Source: CBDCUC01 sp965222485 | Lineage (GTDB): Bacteria; Pseudomonadota; Alphaproteobacteria; Rhizobiales; Hyphomicrobiaceae | Direction: 5' to 3' | Length of the DNA stretch: 64,000 bases | Assembly: GCA_965222485.1 (NCBI GenBank) | Contig: CBDCUC010000039.1 | Span: forward strand, 620,001 to 684,000 | In this document: positions 34,703-42,934 of the stretch, piece after piece | How positions within the stretch are numbered: the stretch's first letter is position 1 | Layout: each line of letters starts with the position of its first letter | Notes under the pieces: generated by a model | Told to the model about the DNA's origin: nothing | Databases searched by the model: none | Seen by the model: only the letters and a program-made list of their open reading frames with translations | Made by a program: the position numbers and the translations under genes

Positions 34703-35631
34703 AGACGCACCTCCATGCCATCATAACCGATTTCCCAGCCGGCGGACTCCGCCGCGCGGCGTTCCTCGGAGTTTTCATTCAGAACAGGATTGGAATTGTT
34801 TATGTGTACGTAGATCTTTCGTTTGACGTCGAGGCTTTGAAACGCGCTGATCGAGCCATCCGGTCCGGAAATGCTGATATGCCCCATGCGCGCGCCCGTT
34901 TTCGGCATCAGCCCCTGTTTTAGCATCTCATCGTCGGTGTAGAGCGTGCCGTCGAATAGTACGACTTCGGCGCCCTTGATGCGGGCCGCCAAGGCTTCAT
35001 CCACGTCAGCACAGCCTGGAATGTAAAAGAGCGACTGACCGGAAGACTTTTCTGTGATCTTAACGCCGATCGTATCGCCCTCTTGAGACCCAAAGCTGGG
35101 GCCAGCCGATTCATCCTCAAGATACAGCGCAACCTTTCCAGGTACGGCAAATGCTTCAACGCGTAAGCCCATGTCACCATCCGGACCAACAACGTCAAAC
35201 GGTTCATCCAACGTAATCGTTCGCCGCGGAACAAGATCGGCATTCAACACGTTGAAAATGGAGTTTGCCGCCAGCGTCTGCAGTACGCGTTCAGTCCCAT
35301 AAACCGTGAAGGCTTGCATCTCTCGCAAATTGAGAAGGCCCGCAACGTGATCGACATCGCCATTGGTCAGCACGGCAGCATGAATAGGACTATTCCGTTT
35401 CCCCTTGTCGGGGTGTGGCCACAGTTCACTGTTGGCACTGATTTGTTCGCGCAGGTCTGGCGAGGCGTTAAACAACACCCACGCGCCATCTTTGGCACTT
35501 GCAGCGATCGAGGATTGCGTTCGAGCAGTAAATCCCGGCTTGCCCTGCCTTACGCTGGCACTGTTTGCACCGTTGCAGTTCCACTGCGGAAAGCCGCCTC
35601 CCGCTGAGGATCCCAAGACCTTGATGATCAT
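34699..35631 (-). CDS. pqqB: PqqB, metallo-hydrolase-fold protein of PQQ synthesis
   Basis: A 310-residue PqqB of the metallo-beta-lactamase fold, implicated in hydroxylation of the cross-linked intermediate. The start MIIKVLGSSAGGGFPQWNCN is diagnostic, and the metal motif reads TNGDVDHVAGLL, where the first His of HxHxDH is Asn, as is usual for PqqB. It is separated from pqqA by 147 bases that contain a long hairpin (35691-35735). Confidence 0.97.
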   Translation of the reverse strand: MIIKVLGSSAGGGFPQWNCNGANSASVRQGKPGFTARTQSSIAASAKDGAWVLFNASPDLREQISANSELWPHPDKGKRNSPIHAAVLTNGDVDHVAGLLNLREMQAFTVYGTERVLQTLAANSIFNVLNADLVPRRTITLDEPFDVVGPDGDMGLRVEAFAVPGKVALYLEDESAGPSFGSQEGDTIGVKITEKSSGQSLFYIPGCADVDEALAARIKGAEVVLFDGTLYTDDEMLKQGLMPKTGARMGHISISGPDGSISAFQSLDVKRKIYVHINNSNPVLNENSEERRAAESAGWEIGYDGMEVRL

Positions 35632-35690
35632 CTTATGTTGTTCGATTTCTCCGGCTTATGCCGAATTAAAGGTTGGCTGATCGAGCCGCC

Positions 35691-35735
35691 AGATACAACA
35701 ACGGCGGCCGAATTATCGACCGCCGCGTCGTATCT
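35691..35735 (-). promoter_or_regulatory. Hairpin between pqqA and pqqB
   Basis: Interrupted inverted repeat: AGATAC (35691-35696) pairs with GTATCT (35730-35735), and CGGCGG (35702-35707) pairs with CCGCCG (35720-35725). There is no T run, so it is more likely an attenuating or mRNA-processing and stabilising stem than a full terminator. It would favour many pqqA messages over pqqBCDE. Confidence 0.65.
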
Positions 35736-35778
35736 GTCATTGAGCTAGCTCAACTTATGAGGCCAGCTCCGAACGTCT

Positions 35779-35868
35779 TTAGATGACGTCGATGTCAGCT
35801 GGCAGATAGCTCGTGACTTCAAGACCAACTTCCTGCTCACGAACCTGTGGCTTGCTCCAAACCTTCAT
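35779..35868 (-). CDS. pqqA: PqqA, PQQ precursor peptide
   Basis: A 29-codon gene. The peptide starts MKVWSKPQVREQEVGLEV and contains Glu17-V-T-S-Tyr21, the Glu and Tyr (spacing ExxxY) that PqqE joins to build PQQ. The short tail ends LPADIDVI. AGGAGG lies just ahead of the ATG. It is the first gene of pqqABCDE and supplies the cofactor for XoxF. The 5' leader (35869 to about 35965) has a possible stem at 35898-35919. Confidence 0.95.
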   Translation of the reverse strand: MKVWSKPQVREQEVGLEVTSYLPADIDVI

Positions 35869-35971
35869 GTCTTCCTCCTAGGTTTAAAATCACTTCTGGC
35901 CTCCCCGCCGAGGGCGGCCTTGATGAAGTTGCTAACTAAGCACCGCGCCAATTTGCGCAACAAGCACTAAA

Positions 35972-36002
35972 AGTCAACCCCATCTACACCTCAATCTACA
36001 CC
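35972..36002 (-). promoter_or_regulatory. Candidate pqqA promoter and operator
   Basis: On the minus strand a TTGACT box (35977-35972) fits a -35 element about 105 bases before pqqA. Directly upstream are two perfect direct repeats of GGTGTAGAT (35982-35990 and 35994-36002, period 12), placed like activator half-sites. No good -10 box is visible, so a specialised sigma or activator is possible. The rest of 36003-36305 shows nothing I can name. Confidence 0.4.
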
Positions 36003-36305
36003 ACGGCAGACACATAAAGGGCAAGTCAAAACACTCTCACAGCTTTGTGTATGTTACGGTATTTCATTGCAATTGTTACAGTGTATCGCTTTGCCCAATT
36101 GCATGCGTTGCGCACCAGTTCCGTTGCGATGGGCAGGCCCGATAGCACCCTTCCTAAGTAAGCCCGCAACGCATCCGTTCTGAGCGCACGCACGCGGGCG
36201 GACGGCACGTGCTTGCCCACGCACGGCGGAGCCATTGGCTCGTTAACCAACCTGGTACGCTGGCAGGAACAAAGACGGCAGAAATCTTCTTAAGCCAGAA
36301 TTGGC

Positions 36306-37610
36306 TCAGTCCTTTCGACCTGCAAGAAACGCTTCAATCCCATTTGCCGCTGCAACGGCCGTGGCAAAGGTCGCTTGCAAAAGATAGCCGCCGGTTGGCG
36401 CGGTCCAGTCGATGATTTCGCCGGCGACGAATACACCCGGCTTGCGTTTAAGCATCAGTCCGTCGGTGAGCTCAGACCAAGAAATGCCGCCTGCACTGGA
36501 AATCGCGCGGGCAAGGTCGCCAAGTCCATTAACGCGAAACGGGACAGATTTGATCAGCTTCGCAAGTGCCCGGAGATCATCTGGCAGCCGCCCGGCACTA
36601 GGCTCTCGCAACAACGCGGTGGCGCAAGCGGAAAGGCCTACCGCCTTGCGCAGGAAATTGGCCGCTGACATTCGTCCGCGCGGCGTTCGTAGACGATCTT
36701 CAACTTCACGCAGATCGAGGTCGGGCCGCAGGTCTATATTGATCACGCAACCTCCGCCCGGTTGGTTCAGCTGCTCTGAAATCGCCATGTTGAGCGAATA
36801 GATGCACCCACCCTCAAGGCCTGAGCGTGTGATAACGGCTTCGCCTCGCGCCGCCACCTTGCCACAGCGCACCTCAATGCGTTTAAGAGGTGCCCCTTCG
36901 AAGCGTTTCAGCAAAATCGGGGACCAGTCGATTTTTGCGCCAGCGTTGTGTGGCCGGAACCGAGCCGTTGCCACCCCCCGATTAGCCAACATCGCAAGTG
37001 CAGCACCGTCCGAGCCGAGCCTGGGCCAGCTGGCTCCGCCGGTGGCGATCAGCGTCGCCCGTGCCGAGACCATCATGCGCGCCGCCTCGTTTGTGCTGAA
37101 CAACAGGTCTGCCTCGTCACTCCAACCGGCCCAACGATGACGCAGCCGAATGTCTACGCCCTGCTGCACCAACCGGCCAAGCCATGCGCGCAGGAGCGGC
37201 GACGATTTCATAGCTTTGGGAAAGATGCGGCCGCTGCTCCCACAAAACGTTTCAGCACCCAGACCATCCGCCCAGGTCCTAAGGTCCGTGGGAGAATAGG
37301 CAGCGATATAGGGCGCCAGAAACTCAGCAGCGCTGCCATAACGACGCATTAGAGCATCAATCGGTTCGCTATGGGTAAGATTGAGGCCGCCGCGCCCTGC
37401 CATCAATAGCTTGCGGGCGGGCGATGGCATCGCTTCAAAAACCGTGACACGGCGTCCATAGCGGCTAAGGATTTCCGCTGCGATCAACCCGGCCGGCCCT
37501 GCTCCGACGATCGCCACTTCACATTGAATGGTCTGGATCGGGCCGTCCGGGCCCTCTGTTGCCGCTAAACTGGCAGGCGCCTTCGTGCCCGATGGCTCGT
37601 CTGTGCTCAC
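36306..37610 (-). CDS. FAD-dependent oxidoreductase, HI0933-like family
   Basis: A 434-residue flavoprotein of the HI0933/TIGR03862 type. It has the dinucleotide motif EVAIVGAGPAGLIAAEILSR at the N-terminus, ARKLLMAGRGGLNLTHSEP, and the C-terminal GVFVAGEIIDWTAPTGGYLL FAD block. The substrate is unknown for the family. The GTG at 37610 overlaps the gloA stop (GTGA) and gives a normal N-terminus, so it was preferred to the ATG at 37640. It forms an operon with gloA. Confidence 0.88.
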   Translation of the reverse strand: MSTDEPSGTKAPASLAATEGPDGPIQTIQCEVAIVGAGPAGLIAAEILSRYGRRVTVFEAMPSPARKLLMAGRGGLNLTHSEPIDALMRRYGSAAEFLAPYIAAYSPTDLRTWADGLGAETFCGSSGRIFPKAMKSSPLLRAWLGRLVQQGVDIRLRHRWAGWSDEADLLFSTNEAARMMVSARATLIATGGASWPRLGSDGAALAMLANRGVATARFRPHNAGAKIDWSPILLKRFEGAPLKRIEVRCGKVAARGEAVITRSGLEGGCIYSLNMAISEQLNQPGGGCVINIDLRPDLDLREVEDRLRTPRGRMSAANFLRKAVGLSACATALLREPSAGRLPDDLRALAKLIKSVPFRVNGLGDLARAISSAGGISWSELTDGLMLKRKPGVFVAGEIIDWTAPTGGYLLQATFATAVAAANGIEAFLAGRKD

Positions 37611-38047
37611 CACGTGCCCGTATTTTCCATTGAGGACCATGGTTCCTGGGGCGGCAGTGCGTCCCCTTTCTGCAATAGCTCAATGGATATGTTGTCGGGC
37701 GAGCGCACAAAAGCCATGCGGCCGTCGCGCGGCGGCCGATTGATCGTGACGCCAGCATCGGCGATTTTTTGACAAGCGGTGTAGATGTCGGCGACTTCGA
37801 ATGCAAGGTGTCCGAAATTTCGCCCTTCGCCGTATGTTTCAGGGTCCCAGTTGTAAGTGAGCTCCAAAAGAGGGGCCTTTTCCTCCGCCCCCCGTCTTCT
37901 GTCATCAGGTGCGGCCAGAAAGACGAGAGTGAAGCGGCCATCTTCAAAATCCACGCGCCGCATTTCACGCATGCCCAACACATCGCGGTAGAATTTCAAA
38001 GACTTATCTAAATCGCTGACCCTAACCATAGTATGAAGGTAACGCAT
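37607..38047 (-). CDS. gloA: Lactoylglutathione lyase (glyoxalase I)
   Basis: A 146-residue glyoxalase I that converts the methylglyoxal-glutathione adduct to lactoylglutathione. The four metal ligands are present: His5, Glu62, His80 and Glu123. Motifs are LHTMVRVSDLDKSLKFYRDV and NFGHLAFEV. The usual DPDGY near the C-terminus reads SPDNIS. It is coupled to the flavoprotein gene. Confidence 0.93.
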   Translation of the reverse strand: MRYLHTMVRVSDLDKSLKFYRDVLGMREMRRVDFEDGRFTLVFLAAPDDRRRGAEEKAPLLELTYNWDPETYGEGRNFGHLAFEVADIYTACQKIADAGVTINRPPRDGRMAFVRSPDNISIELLQKGDALPPQEPWSSMENTGTW

Positions 38048-38830
38048 CTGAGGTTTCTCCCACTCTCAACATGTCGTTGCCGGCGGCCGCACTGGCGAGG
38101 TCCGGCAGCCAGGCCGTTGCGCAGCGCTGGCTGGGTGTCATTACGAAGCTCTTGTTATTGCCCATCGCCTGTAATGGCCCCTGACGGGTGCGCCGCAACC
38201 GCTAGTCCGGCAATGAGTTTTGCGCACCGCCAAACCCTTCATGGATTCTATTAAACCGGCTGACCATCATGAAAAAGACCGGTAGAGCAGTGACATCGCC
38301 ATCATGGATTAAGACAATCAGGCTGACCACCCTGTTTCCCGACGACTTTTCCAGTGTGGCAACATGCCCCTTTTCGCTGCGCTGCAACTGTGGATGAGAC
38401 AGGCAAAAGTCGGCGTCTTTCGACCGTGCGCCATGACAAACTGGCAGACGTCAGTGAAGCGAATCAATAGCTTCCTGATTCGGTCCCAATGTTGCCAGAT
38501 TTGGTCTGAGCAACGTGCAAAACGTTGCCAGGACGGCTTGCGCAAAACTTATTTTTTTGTCGCGACCGCCCGCAAAAAAGTCTGTTCCAAAACAATACGA
38601 TCTTAACGGTTTGTTAAGACATAAAACGGCTTGCGGCCGGTGTGGGAAACCGCCGTTGTGCATCAACAGGGCTTCTCCAGCGGGCACCAGATGGTATTGT
38701 TGTATGCGGCGTCTGAGTCGAAGGGCGGACGATAACGAGGGCAAGTGTCGTTCGCATCACTTTGGATCTTGAGCCGCGCTTATCAAGTAGCTTAATCGTA
38801 ACAAGCCAGTAAATGCGGGGGTATTACAAC
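38048..38830. other. Intergenic stretch without a recognised gene
   Basis: About 780 bases between gloA and the cold-shock gene. Only short, unconvincing frames exist and no RNA gene was recognised. The right half is rich in A/T runs (around 38540-38610) and probably includes the cold-shock promoter and leader. Confidence 0.5.
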
Positions 38831-39433
38831 ATGGCGGATTCGAAGCTGCCTCCCGAGTTGCCAACGACAGAACAACCAATCGAGGGGAGCACGGAACGAT
38901 TAGAGGAGGCCGGTCTCGAAGTTTTCGAGATTGCCGGTTCAATCAAGTGGTTTGATACCGCTAAAGGGTACGGTTTCATCGTTCCAGATAATGGTCTTCC
39001 AGACGTTCTCCTGCATGTGACGTGTTTGCGTGCGGGCGGTTACCAGACCGCCTATGAGGGAGCACGCGTTCACTGCCAGGTCTTAAAGCGCCCTAAGGGC
39101 ATGCAGGCCTTTCGCATCTTGTCGATGGATGAATCGACAGCGATCCACCCATCGCAGCTACCGCAACGCACGCACGTCGTGGTGCAGCCTGAAAGCGACT
39201 GGGAACGCGCCGTTTGCAAGTGGTTCAACCGCGTGCGCGGGTTTGGGTTCCTAACACGCGGCGAGGGCACTGAAGACATTTTCGTGCATATGGAAAGCTT
39301 GCGCCGTTTTGGATTTACCGAGCTTCGGCCCGGCCAGGTGGTCTGGGTGCGTTGGGGCAGAGGCTGCAAGGGCTGCATGGCCGCAGAGCTAAAGCCCGAC
39401 GGAACAGCGGGCAGCCTGCCGTCATCGCACTAG
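38831..39433 (+). CDS. Two-domain cold-shock protein
   Basis: A 200-residue protein with two cold-shock (OB-fold) domains. Domain one runs from about residue 37 (IKWFDTAKGYGFIVPDNG then DVLLHVT). Domain two runs from about residue 131 (CKWFNRVRGFGFLTRGEG then DIFVHME). Both carry the RNA-binding KGYGF / RGFGF motifs. Such double-domain proteins are common in alphaproteobacteria and bind RNA or single-stranded DNA. ATG 38831 is preceded by GGGGG; an ATG 18 bases earlier is also possible. It is monocistronic. Confidence 0.92.
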   Translation: MADSKLPPELPTTEQPIEGSTERLEEAGLEVFEIAGSIKWFDTAKGYGFIVPDNGLPDVLLHVTCLRAGGYQTAYEGARVHCQVLKRPKGMQAFRILSMDESTAIHPSQLPQRTHVVVQPESDWERAVCKWFNRVRGFGFLTRGEGTEDIFVHMESLRRFGFTELRPGQVVWVRWGRGCKGCMAAELKPDGTAGSLPSSH

Positions 39434-39670
39434 GCGTCGATCTCGACACGGTCATTTTTCGACCATCCTGAAAAGGCGCAGGGCCGGAAATCTCGGCCCT
39501 GCTTTTTCTTGCGTGCGCCGAAGGGGACTGAGTTCGGATCGCCACGGGCCTCACGCAGCACCGCAGCGGCCAAGATCGACGCTTTAGCGGTAAGCCGCGG
39601 CCCGGGCGGCCCAACGCGCTTGACACGGGCACATCCGGCACGGCAGAAGGAGGCCTTCACCGAAACGGTC

Positions 39671-39747
39671 CGGGGCATAGCTCAGCCTGGTAGAGCACCT
39701 GCTTTGGGAGCAGGGGGTCTGGTGTTCGAATCACCATGCCCCGACCA
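39671..39747 (+). tRNA. tRNA-Pro (UGG)
   Basis: Full cloverleaf, 77 nt with encoded CCA. The acceptor CGGGGCA pairs with TGCCCCG, the D-stem is GCTC/GAGC, the anticodon stem CCTGC/GCAGG encloses loop TTTGGGA (anticodon TGG), and the T-arm is TGGTG-TTCGAAT-CACCA. The discriminator base is A. Confidence 0.97.
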
Positions 39748-39859
39748 ATCGGTGGACCGGCGATGGCTAGGACGTTGCCGGGGTTACCAGTGCTTGAAGA
39801 CATCACATTGTCTGGCATTGGTATCGGGCTGGCGAAACTTTGGACAAAGAGCACCGGAC

Positions 39860-40165
39860 ATGGTTGCGCGCATCTACAAGCCTGCCAAAACTGCGATGCA
39901 GTCGGGCAATGCCAAGACCAAGAACTGGATCCTGGAACATGAGCCGGCCTCGGCGCGCAGCGTTGAGCCCTTGATGGGATGGACCAGCAGCGCCGATACC
40001 AAGGCCCAGGTTCGCTTGAAGTTTGCCAGCAAAGACGAGGCTGTCGCATATGCCAAGCGCAATGGCATCGCTTTTCGGGTGATCGAGCCAAAACCCAGAA
40101 AATCGGTTCGAAAGTCATATGCCGACAATTACCGGTACGGCCGTATAGGCACCTGGACCCACTAG
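39860..40165 (+). CDS. NADH dehydrogenase accessory subunit, NDUFS4-like
   Basis: A 101-residue protein of the NDUFS4 (18-kDa, ETC complex I) family found in alphaproteobacteria and mitochondria. Segments are VARIYKPAKTAMQSGNAKTK, NWILEHEP, LMGWTSSADTKAQVRLKFAS and the C-terminal KSYADNYRYGRIGTWTH. It binds peripheral complex I near the N-module. The ATG at 39860 matches the family N-terminus; in-frame extension upstream would run through tRNA-Pro and is not real. Its position between tRNA-Pro and tRNA-Arg has no metabolic neighbour. Confidence 0.93.
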   Translation: MVARIYKPAKTAMQSGNAKTKNWILEHEPASARSVEPLMGWTSSADTKAQVRLKFASKDEAVAYAKRNGIAFRVIEPKPRKSVRKSYADNYRYGRIGTWTH

Positions 40166-40301
40166 TAGGCCCGGAGCCTCCAACCGCTTTGCACCGATTT
40201 TAATAGAGACCGAAGCGTACATGGGCACACCGCCACCCGGTCACAACTGCAAGCCTTGCTGCATCGTGGGGGCCAATATGGTATGGCATGTGCCCGCGGC
40301 T

Positions 40302-40378
40302 GGTCCCGTAGCTCAGCTGGATAGAGCATCTGCCTTCTAAGCAGAGGGTCGCAGGTTCGAATCCTGCCGGGATCGCCA
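40302..40378 (+). tRNA. tRNA-Arg (UCU)
   Basis: Full cloverleaf, 77 nt with encoded CCA. The acceptor GGTCCCG pairs with CGGGATC (one G-U), the anticodon stem TCTGC/GCAGA encloses loop CTTCTAA (anticodon TCT), and the T-arm is GCAGG-TTCGAAT-CCTGC. The discriminator is G. The accessory region starts directly downstream; I found no repeated 3' end in the window that would mark an integrated island. Confidence 0.97.
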
Positions 40379-40543
40379 ATAATATCAATAGGTTAAAATG
40401 TTTCCCCAGTTGGCAATCTGTCTTTCTAGGCACCCTGTAGGCACCCGCAAATTTTTCAACACCCCTTAGTTCCCCATACGTTCTCTTCGCAATACGGCTG
40501 TATTAATCTGCCTGCCACCATCGTCCAGCAAACCTAAAATAGA

Positions 40544-40582
40544 AGCCCGGCATCCCTACTAAGGCTCGCTGGGAGGCCGGGC
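40544..40582 (-). terminator. Probable terminator of the frame-broken small gene
   Basis: Stem AGCCCGGC/GCCGGGCT (about 40544-40551 with 40575-40582) with a long 23-nt loop. On the minus strand it is followed by TCTATTTTA. It lies 20 bases after the stop at 40603. Confidence 0.55.
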
Positions 40583-40602
40583 TGCTCAAGACGGCGTACC
40601 TG

Positions 40603-40967
40603 TTACTCCGCTGCTTGCACCTGTATCACCGTTCCGATTGTCATGCGCGTCAGTCCCTTCTGTTCCAACTCTTCTGGCGTGAATGACACTTTCTCAACCA
40701 GACTTTTGTGATGCCGCGCATCGTGCGGTGGCTTCGCCTGAAACTTACACACCAGACACAATTTGTCGGCATTCGGCTTCCTGGTGCCGCGCCGTGAAGG
40801 CGCATTTTTCTGTTTGTCATCTGGCACAATCGGGTGCCGGCACCCAAGTAGTCCAAGAACTTTGACGGCTTCTTGCGCCTGCGCCACGGCCTCTTTTTGG
40901 CTTCATCCAACAACGCCGCTTTCTGCTCTTCTAACTGTTTGATTTGTTCAACTGCTGAGTTGTTCAT
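40603..40967 (-). pseudogene. Small gene with Cys/His cluster, broken or frameshifted at an A run
   Basis: Two overlapping minus-strand frames make one protein if read -1 at C-AAA-AAG near 40895. The first frame, with GGAGG seven bases before the ATG at 40967, gives MNNSAVEQIKQLEEQKAALL and a coiled-coil-like helix. The second continues EAVAQAQEAVKVLGLLG to the stop at 40603. The C-terminal part has CLVC followed by HDARHH (C-x2-C-x7-H-x3-H), a zinc-finger-like pattern. One extra A in the five-A run would restore a single frame of 121 codons plus stop. I do not recognise the family; a nucleic-acid-binding regulator is possible. Programmed frameshift, mutation and sequencing error remain open. 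Confidence 0.6.
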
Positions 40968-41140
40968 AGTTGGCCTCCAACAATTGTTGATTGAGACCTT
41001 CTACATTGTGTAAAAACCAACGGCCGTGAACGAACGCTGTGTGCTCTATGTTCAGCATCTTCAGCACGTACATTATGCTGTACGATCACAATCGATTTCC
41101 CGCCGAAGGCAGCTGTCAAATCCAAACCGAGGTTTAAGGG

Positions 41141-41159
41141 GGGGTATCATAGATACCCC
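41141..41159. repeat. Perfect hairpin, 8-bp stem, 3-nt loop
   Basis: GGGGTATC-ATA-GATACCCC. It is the first of three perfect short-loop hairpins inside repeat copy A; the matching place in copy B has a different, weaker structure. Confidence 0.7.
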
Positions 41160-41223
41160 GGGTCACGACCTCTCGTAACAGCTTATTTCCATTAAAATAT
41201 TCACCCCTTTCACGCTCCCCCAG

Positions 41224-41354
41224 CGACCTCCGACTCCACTCCTTTTTCAATACGTGGAACCCCAGTTTGAAGCCCCTTTACGAACGCTCCCGACCACCCG
41301 CCAAAGGCGGAAGTGAGGATCTCCCCAAACACCCCCGCGTGTTCGTGTGCCCCC
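41224..41354. repeat. Conserved non-coding block, copy A
   Basis: A 131-bp block that recurs at 42802-42934 in the same orientation with scattered substitutions. It includes CGACCTCCGACTCCACTCCT, a TTTTTCAATAC run, CCACCCGCCAAAGGCGG and GATCTCCCCAAACACCCCC. Weaker similarity extends to both sides (about 41010-41480). No protein reading is conserved convincingly: one minus-strand frame is partly similar in both copies but has a stop in copy B. Confidence 0.75.
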
Positions 41355-41515
41355 ACGCCCCCCGTCTCAAAACCACTGCTAGTACCAACACTACACCTTG
41401 CCCTTTCATCAAAGACACGGAACGCGCTACCGCTTGACGTATTTGAAATCTGTTGTCCTTGACGAACGTATACTGTCCTTTAGCGACCACAGCCGGTGCG
41501 AATTCACCGTCTCGT

Positions 41516-41540
41516 GCGGTTCGTTTTAGAAACGAACCGC
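41516..41540. repeat. Perfect hairpin, 11-bp stem, 3-nt loop
   Basis: GCGGTTCGTTT-TAG-AAACGAACCGC. It lies six bases before the next hairpin, so the two could stack. Confidence 0.75.
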
Positions 41541-41545
41541 TAATT

Positions 41546-41578
41546 CTACCCCCCTTTATCATCGATAAAGGGGGGTAG
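41546..41578. repeat. Perfect hairpin, 15-bp stem, 3-nt loop
   Basis: CTACCCCCCTTTATC-ATC-GATAAAGGGGGGTAG. The six-C/six-G block makes a very stable stem. Neither strand shows a T run after it, so it is not an ordinary terminator. Confidence 0.75.
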
Positions 41579-41604
41579 TGGCGCCATATATGGCTTAACT
41601 GATG

Positions 41605-41813
41605 CCCCACAGGTGGTCGGGCCAAGCCCGACTGCAACCGCTGTCCCCTCTCTTAAACATACTAACGTCTGTATTCGTTCGGGGCTGCGCCTTCACCACT
41701 GTCCCTGTAATACGTAAACGGGACAGCGGCGCTGGCTTGGGCTGGCCCCGCCACAGACGTGACGGGCCTGCACCACAGCGATTGCAGTCGGCCTAAGCCA
41801 ACCACCTGTGGGG
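41605..41813. mobile_element. MITE-like element with 33-bp imperfect terminal inverted repeats
   Basis: Left arm 41605-41637 and right arm 41782-41813 are imperfect inverted copies: outer 13 bp CCCCACAGGTGGT/ACCACCTGTGGGG are perfect, then ACTGCAA/TTGCAGT. About 145 bp lie between, with a second internal inverted pair CGCTGTCCC (41639-41647) and GGGACAGCG (41720-41728). No open frame is inside. It could be a non-autonomous transposable element or a long structured RNA. Target-site duplications were not evident. Confidence 0.5.
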
Positions 41814-42801
41814 CTGGTGCTACTGACGCAGCTTTTTTTGCTCACTAGCGTGAGATGGTTGTGTGCTAACTGGCGCGCGCACGAAATACGGCCGGCCCAC
41901 GAAGGGCCGACCGAAGGGTGTGCTCTTTAGACCATGCCAACGAGTTGGCCTGTCGATGGATGTCGCGGTGAGCCACGTCGTCGACCGGTGTGGCGCGCCA
42001 GCACTGCTGGCGCGCCTGCCCGCGACAACGCGCGAACGGGCAAAACCTTACAGATCATCCGGGCCGGTCATCTTCAAAGCGATCCGTCGCGCGATTGGGG
42101 CGCACGTTGTTGTCGCGACCAGCCAGTAAGAACGCGCCCGCAATATGTGTAGCGCTTGCACGATAAACCAGCACCAAGAGCTCACCATTGTTCGGGTTTA
42201 CCGATCATACGGCGATCGCAACGAGCAACACGCTCAAGCATGTCCGAATTAATGACGGACGCAATGACCGGCAATTGCCGCCTTCGTCATGACAGTGTGA
42301 ATATGTGCAACTAGTGCTCGAGCACTCACCAGAAAGCATGCCCGCGTCCTCCCCGAGCGCCGGCCCCGCTCAAGGTGAGGGCCGGCTCCGGAAAGCACAC
42401 GACGCCAATAGCTCCATTTTGAAATTAGTAAAGGCCCTTGCATGTCTGATGACTGTCGACGCTGTCTAGGACCGAAAAGAAAAATGCAAGCTGCTTAGAT
42501 CAACGCAGTAAATGATCCAAGTCCTCTCTTCGCTGGGCCCCCACTGTGTCTCAAAGACCCTGACGACGGACATGTGCAAGAAGCGGCAGGTGTAAACGAA
42601 CGCGGTGTGCTGCACGGCTACAGTGTTTGACGTGTGCACTATGGCTTACGATCACGATTTCTTCATCGCATAACCTGCTTCACAAACCCTGCCGTCCACC
42701 GACCCGGTGAACGGCCCGGTGAACCATAGATAGCCCGGGGAACCACTCCCCCACACACCCAACGAACACAGCCCTAAAGCCCGAAATCGAGCACCCGACG
42801 C

Positions 42802-42934
42802 CGACCTCCGATTCCACTCCTTTTTCAATACATGAAGCGCCAGTTTCAAACCCCATTACGAACTCTCCCTACCACCCGCTAGAGGCGGACGTGAAGATCT
42901 CCCCAAACACCCCCCGCTCGTTCGTGTGCCCCCA
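42802..42934. repeat. Conserved non-coding block, copy B
   Basis: Second copy of the block at 41224-41354, about 1.58 kb downstream in direct orientation. Flanking similarity includes the AACGAACGC-GTGTGCT and TACGATCAC segments (about 42600-42655 here, about 41030-41090 in copy A). The differences are spread evenly, so the duplication is old or the copies were acquired separately. Confidence 0.75.

Noticed and set aside
39430..39678. Minus-strand 82-codon frame beside the cold-shock gene
   Set aside because: It begins inside tRNA-Pro and has no recognisable features.
39509..39859. N-terminal extension of the NDUFS4-like protein
   Set aside because: The in-frame extension runs through tRNA-Pro; the family N-terminus fits the ATG at 39860.
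42652..42849. Minus-strand 65-codon frame inside repeat copy B
   Set aside because: The partly similar reading in copy A is interrupted and differs in frame outside the core, so coding is not conserved.
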